A stretch of 33,618 bases of DNA from a virus. Where the stretch lies: IMG/VR virus record IMGVR_UViG_3300043775_002233, positions 1-33,618 of that record; one strand, given 5' to 3'. Positions 8,200 to 15,384 of this stretch are shown here, in pieces (position 1 is the stretch's first letter; the number at the start of each line of letters is the position of its first letter). The notes under the pieces are model-generated. The model ran no database searches, was not told the origin of the DNA, and saw only the letters and a program-made list of their open reading frames with translations. The translations under genes and the position numbers were made by a program.

Positions 8200-9263
8200 T
8201 GGCAACACCAAAAAAACTTGTTAAAACAATTTCTTTAACACCAAAAAAAATTCTTCAACCAAGAAGGGAAGAATTATTAGAACAAATTCAAAAAGATGGA
8301 ACATATCTTCCAAAAGGAATTTATCATGCCGATTTGGATAGGGGGATGTTAGATTTTGTGAAGAATGATTTAGGAATTAGTGTTAACGGAAAAGTTGTTA
8401 ACACAGTTGATGTTATTATTACCACTCAGAACTGGGCACAGTTTACACAAACTTGGAATTTTCAAGATTTAGATTCGAACATTAAACCACCTTTTGTTGC
8501 TACAGTTAGAAAACCTGAAACACCCTATGGAACAAATCAGGGAGCAACAAATTATAGAATACCAGGTAGACCACTATTTCAATACGCTTTGGTTCCCAAT
8601 TTTGACGGAGCAAGAAATGGTATGGATGTTTATAAAATACCACAACCGATTCCCGTTGATATTACATACGAAATAAAAATCTTTACAAATAGAATGCGAG
8701 AGTTGAATGCATTTAATCAAAAGGTTTTAGATAAATTTTCATCAAGACAATCATATGCGTTAATTAAGGGAAGATACATTCCGATTATTATGGATGGTAT
8801 TTCAGATGAATCGGTGGTTGAATTACAAAAAAGAAGATACTTCATTCAGAATTATACATTCAAAATGTTAGGTGTTTTATTGGATGAAGAACAGTTTGAA
8901 GTGGCACCTGCGGTGTCAAGAGTATTAACTATGGTTGACGTTAGTACTAAAACCAAATCAAGAAAAGCAATAGCTTCGACTCCCAATCCAAACAATATAC
9001 CAACAAATTATCAATTTATTGGTTCAAATACCACTTTAACACAAAGTTCATTACCAACAAATTATGACTTTAATTTTGTAAGTTCTGAAAATGTTGAACA
9101 TTATAGCGCATATACATTGACCCATGGTGTTCAAGAGTATATTGGACAGGATTTGTCTTATTTTCCAATGAGTTCACAAATTGGTTTGGTGATTCAAATT
9201 GAAAAAAAGACTGGTCAAACAAATAATGATTCAAATATTTTGTTTGATATTAAATTAGTCTAA
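8199..9263 (+). CDS. 15: Tail terminator/completion protein, T4 gp15-like
   Basis: A 354-residue protein. The central stretch (IPVDITYEIKIFTNRM, then a helix with FNQKVLDKF and IPIIMDGI) resembles T4 gp15, the hexameric ring that caps the finished sheath and tube and joins the tail to the neck. T4 gp15 opens its core with a similar 'P.DI.Y...I.T..M' strand and helix. T4 gp15 has 272 residues; this protein carries an extra C-terminal part of about 90 residues rich in Thr, Asn and Ser. It directly follows the gp14-like gene and precedes the sheath gene, the same relative order as in T4 (14, 15, then 18). Its stop overlaps the stop of the convergent small gene by nine bases. Confidence 0.62.
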   Translation: MATPKKLVKTISLTPKKILQPRREELLEQIQKDGTYLPKGIYHADLDRGMLDFVKNDLGISVNGKVVNTVDVIITTQNWAQFTQTWNFQDLDSNIKPPFVATVRKPETPYGTNQGATNYRIPGRPLFQYALVPNFDGARNGMDVYKIPQPIPVDITYEIKIFTNRMRELNAFNQKVLDKFSSRQSYALIKGRYIPIIMDGISDESVVELQKRRYFIQNYTFKMLGVLLDEEQFEVAPAVSRVLTMVDVSTKTKSRKAIASTPNPNNIPTNYQFIGSNTTLTQSSLPTNYDFNFVSSENVEHYSAYTLTHGVQEYIGQDLSYFPMSSQIGLVIQIEKKTGQTNNDSNILFDIKLV

Positions 9264-9425
9264 CGGGTCACCGTAAATGTCGGTCTTAATACGACATTTT
9301 TCTTTAATAATATTTTCTAAAAATCCATAAATCTTAAGTCCATTTTCTTCACAATACTTTTTAAGAATTGTGTGTGATTCTTCAGATATCTTGATATTCT
9401 TTATTTTTTTGAGTGTTTTTTTCAT
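9255..9425 (-). CDS. Small ribbon-helix-helix-like protein
   Basis: A 56-residue basic protein encoded against the flanking tail genes. It starts with ATG at 9425. After a lysine-rich start it has the plan of short ribbon-helix-helix regulators: a strand (KNIKISEESH), a helix (TILKKYCEENG) and a second helix (YGFLENIIKEKC). Such proteins bind DNA as dimers through the strand. The gene overlaps the end of the gp15-like gene by nine bases. It has its own sense-strand TATTTAT 37 bases upstream. It sits back to back with the sheath gene and shares a 124-base region with it, so regulation of late tail genes is a reasonable but untested guess. Confidence 0.7.
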   Translation of the reverse strand: MKKTLKKIKNIKISEESHTILKKYCEENGLKIYGFLENIIKEKCRIKTDIYGDPLD

Positions 9426-9462
9426 TGGGCAGAAAAAAGGAAGAATTTATTCATACTGATTT

Positions 9463-9469
9463 ATAAATA
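9463..9469 (-). promoter_or_regulatory. TATTTAT promoter-like heptamer for the small antisense gene
   Basis: On the minus strand the sequence reads CTATTTATAAATC, ending 37 bases before the ATG at 9425. The plus strand of the same spot reads TATAAATA (9462-9469), identical to the T4 late promoter consensus and pointing at the sheath gene. The site could therefore serve either direction. Confidence 0.4.
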
Positions 9470-9505
9470 GTATCCCTATACTAAGATTTTTACAAAAATC
9501 AATAA

Positions 9506-9512
9506 TATTTAT
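9506..9512 (+). promoter_or_regulatory. TATTTAT promoter-like heptamer of the sheath gene, with A-rich leader
   Basis: The heptamer ends 37 bases before the sheath ATG. The leader that follows is almost free of G and very rich in A, with TAGTAAATAAAAC just after the element. The tail tube gene has the near-identical TAGGTAAATAAAC after its own heptamer. No Shine-Dalgarno sequence is present, so the A-rich leader probably drives translation, as in Bacteroidota. Confidence 0.5.
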
Positions 9513-9549
9513 GTAGTAAATAAAACAACTTATAAAAAAAAAACAAATA

Positions 9550-12500
9550 ATGGCAACATCAAATAAAGTTTTCGTTTCACCTGGAGTATACACTTCAGAA
9601 CGTGACTTATCATTTGTAGCACAGAGTGTAGGTGTTACAACGTTAGGTATTGTAGGAGAAACTTTGAGAGGTCCGGCTTTTGAGCCAATCTTCGTATCAA
9701 GTTTCGATGAATTTTCAGCAATTTTTGGGGGTACTTCACCTGAAAAATTTGTAGATACACAAATACCAAAATACGAAGCGGCGTATATCGCCAAATCATA
9801 CTTATCACAATCTAACCAATTATTCGTATCAAGAATTCTTGGTTTGTCGGGTTATGATGCGGGACCATCTTGGTCTATTAGTACTATTGCAAACGTAAGT
9901 GGTGGTTCAGTTTCACAAAGTAGTGTTCTTTCGTCGGTTTCCGTAACTTTTACAGGAACAACTGGTGGGACATCAACTATTTTGTTTGAGTCTCCATTCC
10001 CATCAACTATTTTTAGTCCTGATTTAAATAGTCAATTCACATTATCGGATGGTACAACTTCAACAATCAGTTCTGAGTTGAAGACATTTGTTAGTAGTGT
10101 AATTGGTTCTAACGCATCTGCGGCATCAACAAGTGCAACAACTGCTTACGTATTTGGTACAATACCCGACTCTTATTATAACTCACTTACGGGTGGTGGA
10201 TGGACAGGATTAACAAATGTTTATGATGTTCCGAGTTTAAAAAATACTGATACAGTTTATTCAAGTAGAGATAATGACGCTTGGTACTACGCTCAATTCA
10301 ACCCAACAACAGGTAATGGATATTCGGGATATTCATTTAGTTCAAAAATTAACACATTAACAGGTGCGTCAGGTTCGTTTTCGGGTTCGGTTCAATTATC
10401 AGCTTTTACACAAATTGGTACTGCCTTTACAGAATACAACGATGTTGTTGTTGCGACTTTACGTTCAAGAGGTCTGTCAACATATACAACAGGAACAAAT
10501 CCTGTTTATGAAGTTACGGGTACGACTAGTGTTGTATTGGATAGTAATGGCGTTTATAGTGGTGTAACAATGAGTCCTTACGCACCGTTCGGAATTTCGG
10601 GTGTTACTAATGATGGTAGTACGTTTGAATTTAAAGTGTCTTTGGATTCAACAGACAGTAATTATATTTCTAAAGTGTTTGGTTTTTCTAACTTCGGTAA
10701 ACCTTCAGATGAGGTTCCTTTATTTGTTGAAGAACAATTTACAAATTTACTTAATTATTCATACAAGAAAGGTTACATTAGAGGTATTAACCAATCAATC
10801 ACCGCTTTACCATCCGCACAAGACGACAATGGTACTTTACAATCTATCGGTTGTTACTTAGAAAAATATCAAACTCCTGAAACACCTTATTTAGTTTCAG
10901 AATTGAGAGGTAATACTGTTTATAAATTATTCAAGTTTATTTTAATTTCTGATGGTAACGACGCTAACCAAGAAGTAAAAATATCAATATTAAACGTTTC
11001 ATTTAACAATGGTACTTTTGATGTTGGTATCAGAGCATATAACGATACAGATGCAAATCCAGTGTTCTTAGAAAAATATACAAATTGTTCTATGAACCCA
11101 ACTTCTAACAGTTTCGTTGGTGTGAAAATTGGAACTAGTGATGGTGAATATCAAGTAAGGTCTAAATATGTAATGTTAGAAATTAGTTCTGAAGCACCGA
11201 CAGACGCATTACCGAGTGGTTTCGAAGGATATTCAATGAGAAATTATTATGGTTCAACAACACCATTTCCAATTTATAAAACTAAATATGATGTTGCTGG
11301 TGAGGTTATATTCCAACCACCTTTATCATCTGTTCAAAGAAGTTCAGGTGATAAAATTAATAGAGTGTTCTTAGGTTTGTCCAACACAATTGGTTATGAC
11401 CCTGAATATTTTAATTATAAAGGTATTATCACACCTTCAAATTTAACAATCGAAACTTCACCAAGTTATTGGGATTTCTTATCTAAGGGATTCCACATGG
11501 ATTCAGGAGCGACTGTTGTAACAATTTCAAACTCTTATAGTACTTCGGGTACTTCTGCTTTTGAAGTTGGAAACGCTTCTTTTGGACCAACTGACTCAAG
11601 TGACCCTACAAATCCATATTTTAGAATTCAGTCAAGAAAATTCACATTGTTTGCTCGTGGAGGTTTTGATGGTTGGGACATTTATAGAAAATCAAGAACC
11701 AACGGTGATAACTTTGTATTGGGTGGTCCGGGTTACTTAAAAGGTGCATCACCAACAACTCAGTTCCCAAGTGCAACTGGTTGGGGAGCGTTCAAACAAA
11801 TATCTGTAGAAGGTAATACTACTGATTTTGCTAACACTGACTACTACGCATACTTACTAGGTCAACAAACATTTGCTAACCCTGAGGCTACAAATATTAA
11901 CGTGTTTGTAACACCGGGTATTGATTTTGTTAATAACTCTAACTTAGTTGAAGACGCAATTGATATGATTGAATCTCAAAGGGCTGACTCTTTATATGTT
12001 ATGACTTGTCCTGATTACAATATGTTTGTTGATACTACAACATCGTACGAAACTGATTTGATTTATCCAACTGAAGCTGTTGATAATTTGGACACAACAG
12101 GAATTGATTCTAACTACACAGCAACTTACTACCCTTGGGTATTAACAAGAGACACTGTGAATAATACTCAAATTTATCTTCCACCAACCGCTGAGGTTTG
12201 TAGAAACTTAGCATTGACTGATAACATTTCATTCCCTTGGTTCGCATCAGCGGGTTATACAAGAGGTATTGTAAATTCAGTTAAAGCTCGTAAGAAACTT
12301 ACACAAGACGATAGAGATACATTATATCAAGGTAGAATCAACCCAATCGCAACTTTCTCTGATGTTGGAACCTTGATTTTTGGTAACAAGACTACTCAAG
12401 TCGCAGAATCTGCTCTTGATAGAATTAACGTAAGAAGATTGTTGTTACAAGCTCGTAAGTTGATTTCAGCAGTGGCTGTTAGATTGTTGTTTGAACAAAA

Positions 12501-12729
12501 CGATGACAAAGTTAGACAAGATTTCTTAGACTCTGTTAATCCAATTTTGGATTCAATCAGAAGAGATAGAGGTTTAATTGACTTTAGAGTTGTTGTGACA
12601 AACACACCTGAAGACTTGGATAGAAACACAATGACAGGTAAAATTTACCTTAAACCAACAAAAGCTCTTGAATTCATTGACATTGAGTTCTTGATTACAC
12701 CAACAGGAGCTTCGTTTGAAAATATTTAA
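9550..12729 (+). CDS. 18: Tail sheath protein (gp18-like), unusually long
   Basis: The contractile sheath subunit, 1,059 residues against 659 in T4. The N-terminus (VFVSPGVYTSERDLS, then GIVGETLRGPAF) is the standard sheath opening. The C-terminus (NVRRLLLQARKLISAV, then a helix, RGLIDFRVVV and YLKPTKALEFIDIEF) is the conserved domain that polymerises around the tube. Between about residues 105 and 600 lies a long Ser/Thr/Gly-rich stretch with few charges that looks like added beta domains, probably displayed on the outer surface. A strong hairpin follows the gene and an A-rich leader precedes it, fitting a highly expressed late protein. The family assignment is firm; the surface role of the insertion is inferred. 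Confidence 0.95.
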   Translation: MATSNKVFVSPGVYTSERDLSFVAQSVGVTTLGIVGETLRGPAFEPIFVSSFDEFSAIFGGTSPEKFVDTQIPKYEAAYIAKSYLSQSNQLFVSRILGLSGYDAGPSWSISTIANVSGGSVSQSSVLSSVSVTFTGTTGGTSTILFESPFPSTIFSPDLNSQFTLSDGTTSTISSELKTFVSSVIGSNASAASTSATTAYVFGTIPDSYYNSLTGGGWTGLTNVYDVPSLKNTDTVYSSRDNDAWYYAQFNPTTGNGYSGYSFSSKINTLTGASGSFSGSVQLSAFTQIGTAFTEYNDVVVATLRSRGLSTYTTGTNPVYEVTGTTSVVLDSNGVYSGVTMSPYAPFGISGVTNDGSTFEFKVSLDSTDSNYISKVFGFSNFGKPSDEVPLFVEEQFTNLLNYSYKKGYIRGINQSITALPSAQDDNGTLQSIGCYLEKYQTPETPYLVSELRGNTVYKLFKFILISDGNDANQEVKISILNVSFNNGTFDVGIRAYNDTDANPVFLEKYTNCSMNPTSNSFVGVKIGTSDGEYQVRSKYVMLEISSEAPTDALPSGFEGYSMRNYYGSTTPFPIYKTKYDVAGEVIFQPPLSSVQRSSGDKINRVFLGLSNTIGYDPEYFNYKGIITPSNLTIETSPSYWDFLSKGFHMDSGATVVTISNSYSTSGTSAFEVGNASFGPTDSSDPTNPYFRIQSRKFTLFARGGFDGWDIYRKSRTNGDNFVLGGPGYLKGASPTTQFPSATGWGAFKQISVEGNTTDFANTDYYAYLLGQQTFANPEATNINVFVTPGIDFVNNSNLVEDAIDMIESQRADSLYVMTCPDYNMFVDTTTSYETDLIYPTEAVDNLDTTGIDSNYTATYYPWVLTRDTVNNTQIYLPPTAEVCRNLALTDNISFPWFASAGYTRGIVNSVKARKKLTQDDRDTLYQGRINPIATFSDVGTLIFGNKTTQVAESALDRINVRRLLLQARKLISAVAVRLLFEQNDDKVRQDFLDSVNPILDSIRRDRGLIDFRVVVTNTPEDLDRNTMTGKIYLKPTKALEFIDIEFLITPTGASFENI

Positions 12730-12739
12730 AAATAAACAC

Positions 12740-12765
12740 GGGAGGGGAAATAAAAACCCCCTCCC
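12740..12765 (+). terminator. G+C-rich hairpin after the sheath gene
   Basis: GGGAGGGG (12740-12747) pairs perfectly with CCCCTCCC (12758-12765) across a 10-base A-rich loop, starting ten bases after the sheath stop. Eight G-C-dominated pairs stand out in this AT-rich genome. No run of T follows, only TATTATTTATAT, so it may be a terminator, a 3'-end stabiliser or both. Confidence 0.65.
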
Positions 12766-12768
12766 TAT

Positions 12769-12775
12769 TATTTAT
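12769..12775 (+). promoter_or_regulatory. TATTTAT promoter-like heptamer before the 48-residue gene
   Basis: The heptamer begins four bases after the hairpin and ends ten bases before the ATG at 12786, so termination of the sheath transcript and restart for the next pair of genes would be packed into about 45 bases. Confidence 0.45.
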
Positions 12776-12785
12776 ATATAAAACT

Positions 12786-12932
12786 ATGGAATTTACAAAA
12801 AAAGTATTAATGGAAAGTTTAGAAGTACCAACTAATGGTAAAAAAACTTATTCTAAAAAACCACAAAACATTGTTTTAACTGAATCACAGTTAGAAAGTA
12901 TCATTGCAAAATTATCAAAAGACAAAAAGTAA
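12786..12932 (+). CDS. 48-residue protein of unknown function
   Basis: A small basic protein that I do not recognise. It begins MEFTKKVLMESLE, an amphipathic helix. It then has a lysine-rich middle (NGKKTYSKKPQ) and ends in a second predicted helix (LTESQLESIIAKLSKDKK). It starts 10 bases after a TATTTAT element. Its TAA overlaps the ATG of the HAD-like gene by one base (TAATG), so the two are translationally coupled. The start resembles those of the HAD-like protein and the protein at 28562: each has a short basic helix ending in Leu/Ile-x-Glu. The frame is well supported by this context; the function is unknown. Confidence 0.75.
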   Translation: MEFTKKVLMESLEVPTNGKKTYSKKPQNIVLTESQLESIIAKLSKDKK

Positions 12933-13786
12933 TGAATTTAAAAAAATCAATTAGAAGACAATTGTTAGAAATGGTAACTGAGGGTATGGACCCATCAGGA
13001 TTACCTGACCACAAATATTACGCTTTTGATTGGGATGACAATGTAATGAATATGCCAACAAAAATTATGGTATTGGATGACAAAGGTAATGAGATTGGTA
13101 TGTCTACTGATGATTTTGCTGAATATAGAAACGAATTGGGTAAAAAACCATTTGTGTACAACGGAAAAACTATTGTTGGTTTTGCATCAAACCCTTTTAG
13201 AAATTTTAGAGGTGAAGGTGAAAAACAATTTTTGGTGGATGTAATGTCGGCGAGTTTGGGACCATCATGGGATGATTTTGTTGAGTGTATTAATGGCGGG
13301 TCAATTTTTTCCATCATCACAGCTCGTGGACACAATCCGATGATTTTAAAACAAGCGGTTTACAAACTCATCAAAAATAATGTGAGTGGTTTGGACCAAG
13401 AAAAATTGGTGGAATCATTAAAGAAATACCGTGAGTTTACGGGTGAGGATATTAAAGACGACAATACAATGATTAAAGAATATTTGGACATGTGTCGTTT
13501 TCACCCTGTATCATTCGGAACTGGTTCTGAAGCCAATCCTGAAGAAGGAAAAATAAATGCTTTAAGAGATTTTATCAGTTATTGTAAGGAACTTGCAAAC
13601 AAGGTGGGGGGGAAAGTATTGTTCAAAAATGATGTGTCCAATAATTTCGTGGTACCTTCAATAGGTTTCTCAGATGACGATGAAAGAAATGTGGAAAAAG
13701 TTAAAGAATTCTTGAATAAAGAATTTGGCCTAGAGCATCCAGTAACTACATATTTAACAAAATCTCAAACTAAAACTAGATATTAA
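12932..13786 (+). CDS. HAD-superfamily phosphatase-like protein
   Basis: A 284-residue protein with the three visible HAD motifs. Motif I is YAFDWDDNVMN, with the nucleophile Asp33 and general acid Asp35. Motif II is SIITARGHNP, with the Thr. Motif IV is GFSDDDERNVEKV near residue 245. HAD enzymes hydrolyse phosphate esters through an aspartyl-phosphate. A region of about 100 residues between motifs I and II is a cap-like insertion. The substrate cannot be read from the sequence; polynucleotide 3'-phosphate or nucleotide phosphate are possibilities. It is encoded between the sheath and tube genes and coupled to the 48-residue gene. The first 18 residues (MNLKKSIRRQLLEMVTEG) precede the catalytic fold and form a separate basic helix. 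Confidence 0.82.
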   Translation: MNLKKSIRRQLLEMVTEGMDPSGLPDHKYYAFDWDDNVMNMPTKIMVLDDKGNEIGMSTDDFAEYRNELGKKPFVYNGKTIVGFASNPFRNFRGEGEKQFLVDVMSASLGPSWDDFVECINGGSIFSIITARGHNPMILKQAVYKLIKNNVSGLDQEKLVESLKKYREFTGEDIKDDNTMIKEYLDMCRFHPVSFGTGSEANPEEGKINALRDFISYCKELANKVGGKVLFKNDVSNNFVVPSIGFSDDDERNVEKVKEFLNKEFGLEHPVTTYLTKSQTKTRY

Positions 13787-13851
13787 ATATTTAAATAAAT
13801 AATAAACTAGAACGCCTAGATAATATAATAGAAAAAATTTGGATAATCAAG

Positions 13852-13858
13852 TATTTAT
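13852..13858 (+). promoter_or_regulatory. TATTTAT promoter-like heptamer of the tail tube gene
   Basis: The heptamer lies in the 114-base gap before the tube gene and ends 42 bases before the ATG. The leader after it is A-rich with hardly any G (AGGTAAATAAACTAAAATAA) and resembles the sheath leader. A weak CTAG-AACGC-CTAG palindrome lies further upstream. Confidence 0.5.
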
Positions 13859-13900
13859 AGGTAAATAAACTAAAATAACTAAAACAAAAAATATAATAAA

Positions 13901-14389
13901 ATGGCTGACTTATTAATGAAAATGCCCGACCCGTATGAACCAAAACGTAAAAACCGATTTATTTTAACGTTTCCTACTTCATTGGGTATTAATTCTTGGT
14001 ATGTAGAATCTGCTGCCAGACCAAAAATAACAATTGCATCAAAAGAAATTCCTTTCTTAAATACTAAAACTTATGTTGCGGGTATGTTTGAATGGTCAAC
14101 AATTGGTGTTACCTTCCGTGACCCTATTGGACCATCAGCGGCTCAAGCTCTTATGGAATGGGTTCGTTTACACGCTGAATCTGTAACAGGTCGTATGGGG
14201 TATGCCGCTGGTTACAAAAAGGATATCACTTTGGAAATGTTAGACCCGACAGGTGTTGCGGTTGAAAAATGGATTTTACAAGGTTGTTTCTTAACAGACG
14301 TGGACTTTCAGGGTGTGTCTTATACTGATGACGGTTTACAAACCATCTCAGCAACACTTCGTCCTGATAGATGTATCTTAGTTTATTAA
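13901..14389 (+). CDS. 19: Tail tube protein (gp19-like)
   Basis: A 162-residue protein, essentially the same length as T4 gp19 (163), which stacks as hexameric rings to form the inner tail tube through which DNA leaves the phage. The start (PDPYEPKRKNRFILTFP), the middle (TYVAGMFEWSTIGVTFRDP) and the end (LQTISATLRPDRCILVY) follow the gp19 pattern of a beta-barrel with a long central helix (AQALMEWVRLHAES). It has its own promoter-like element and A-rich leader, and is closed by a strong intrinsic terminator. It is therefore a monocistronic unit suited to high output. Confidence 0.95.
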   Translation: MADLLMKMPDPYEPKRKNRFILTFPTSLGINSWYVESAARPKITIASKEIPFLNTKTYVAGMFEWSTIGVTFRDPIGPSAAQALMEWVRLHAESVTGRMGYAAGYKKDITLEMLDPTGVAVEKWILQGCFLTDVDFQGVSYTDDGLQTISATLRPDRCILVY

Positions 14390-14425
14390 TATTTCATTTA
14401 CAAAAAACAAAGTCAGTTTATATTT

Positions 14426-14454
14426 AAAGCCAGGGGTAATCCTTGGCTTTTTTT
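14426..14454 (+). terminator. Intrinsic terminator after the tail tube gene
   Basis: AAAGCCAGGG (14426-14435) pairs with CCTTGGCTTT (14441-14450), with one G-T wobble and loop GTAAT. It is followed by an unbroken run of T to 14454. This is the most typical terminator in the window. Its T-run ends on the base directly before the gp26-like ATG at 14455. Confidence 0.88.
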
Positions 14455-15213
14455 ATGGAAAACGAAATACAATACGGACAAATGAATTTTAACTTACCAC
14501 ACGATGTGGTACCACTACCTTCACAAGGTTTATTTTATGCTAATAAAAAGAAATCGGTTAAGGTCGGGTATTTGACTGCTCAAGATGAAAATCTATTAGC
14601 GAATACCAACAAAGGTATTATGAATGTAATAAATCAATTACTAAAAACTAAAATTTACGAACATGATTTTAGAATTGATGATATGTTAACAGGTGATGTT
14701 GAAGCCATTTTAATTTTCTTAAGAAATACCGCTTTTGGAACTAAATACAAACTTGATTTAGTTGACCCAAAAACAGGAAGTCTTTTTGAGGCTAATCTTG
14801 ATTTAAGCGAAATAAATATTAAAGAACAAAAAATCCAACCTGATTTACAAGGACTATTTTCAACAACATTACCAATGTCAGGTGATAATGTTAAATTACG
14901 TATTTTAACTTACGGTGAGGAAGCTTTAATTGATGATGAAATGGAAAAATATCCAGCGGGTGTCGTTGCTCCAAAAATCACAAGAAAATTAGAGGCACAA
15001 ATAGTTTCAATAAATGGCAATGAAGACAAGGGAGAAATTGTTAAGTACGTCCAACAAATGCCAATAATGGATTCAAAACATATTAGAACATTTTTGAAGG
15101 ATGTTGAACCAAGATTAGATTTAAACAAAAAAGTAAGAACCCCGTCTGGAGAAATGATTGACGTAAATGTCAGTTTTGGGGTGGACTTTTTTCGCCCTTT
15201 CTTTGGATTATAA
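14455..15213 (+). CDS. 26: Baseplate/tail assembly protein, T4 gp26-like
   Basis: A 252-residue protein resembling gp26 of T4-like phages, needed for hub and tail assembly. Visible family features are the N-terminal LPSQGLFY, the segment VGYLTAQDENLLAN followed by a helix with INQLLKTKI, DMLTGDVEAILIFLRNTAFG, and the ending VNVSFGVDFFRP. The longer frame starting at TTG 14443 would begin inside the terminator stem, so the ATG at 14455 is preferred. Translation would then begin immediately after the terminator hairpin, with no space for a ribosome-binding leader on read-through transcripts. The last 47 bases overlap the next frame. No separate promoter-like element is visible, so expression probably depends on read-through from the tube gene. 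Confidence 0.7.
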   Translation: MENEIQYGQMNFNLPHDVVPLPSQGLFYANKKKSVKVGYLTAQDENLLANTNKGIMNVINQLLKTKIYEHDFRIDDMLTGDVEAILIFLRNTAFGTKYKLDLVDPKTGSLFEANLDLSEINIKEQKIQPDLQGLFSTTLPMSGDNVKLRILTYGEEALIDDEMEKYPAGVVAPKITRKLEAQIVSINGNEDKGEIVKYVQQMPIMDSKHIRTFLKDVEPRLDLNKKVRTPSGEMIDVNVSFGVDFFRPFFGL

Positions 15214-15373
15214 AAAAATAATATTAGACGAAATATTTTTTTTGGTTAAAAATGCCAACTTCTCCTATGTTGATGTTATGACTATGCCAACATATGAACG
15301 TAAATATTTTATTGGTAAGGTGTTGGAAGAATACGACACCATACGTGAAGAACGAGAAAAATCTAATAGATAA
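15167..15373 (+). CDS. Small tail-assembly protein, gp51-like, overlapping frame
   Basis: A 68-residue frame lying +1 relative to the gp26-like gene, overlapping it by 47 bases. The likely functional part starts near LDYKKIILDEIFFL and contains FSYVDVMTMPTYERKYFI, then a charged helix. Small proteins with a 'Y..V..MP..ER..F' core follow gp26 in T4-like phages, the slot of T4 gp51. The same core is reminiscent of the second frame of tail-assembly chaperone pairs in other phages, which are made by ribosomal frameshifting. It could start alone at ATG 15167 or TTG 15203. Alternatively it could be reached by a +1 shift at TTT-TTT-C (15187-15193), which would join it to the gp26-like protein. Its TAA directly abuts the next TATTTAT element. 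Confidence 0.65.
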   Translation: MSVLGWTFFALSLDYKKIILDEIFFLVKNANFSYVDVMTMPTYERKYFIGKVLEEYDTIREEREKSNR

Positions 15374-15380
15374 TATTTAT
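15374..15380 (+). promoter_or_regulatory. TATTTAT promoter-like heptamer before the tape-measure gene
   Basis: The element begins on the base after the preceding TAA and ends four bases (CATT) before the ATG at 15385. A -10 element so placed would yield a leaderless transcript. Confidence 0.5.
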
Positions 15381-15384
15381 CATT

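Noticed and set aside
9447-9794. Minus-strand 115-residue frame across the sheath start
   Set aside because: It mostly mirrors the conserved sheath N-terminus and has no family features; the small gene at 9255-9425 is the more convincing minus-strand gene here.
13809-13821. CTAG-AACGC-CTAG palindrome before the tube gene
   Set aside because: A four-base stem in AT-rich sequence is not distinguishable from chance and has no T-run or neighbouring signal.
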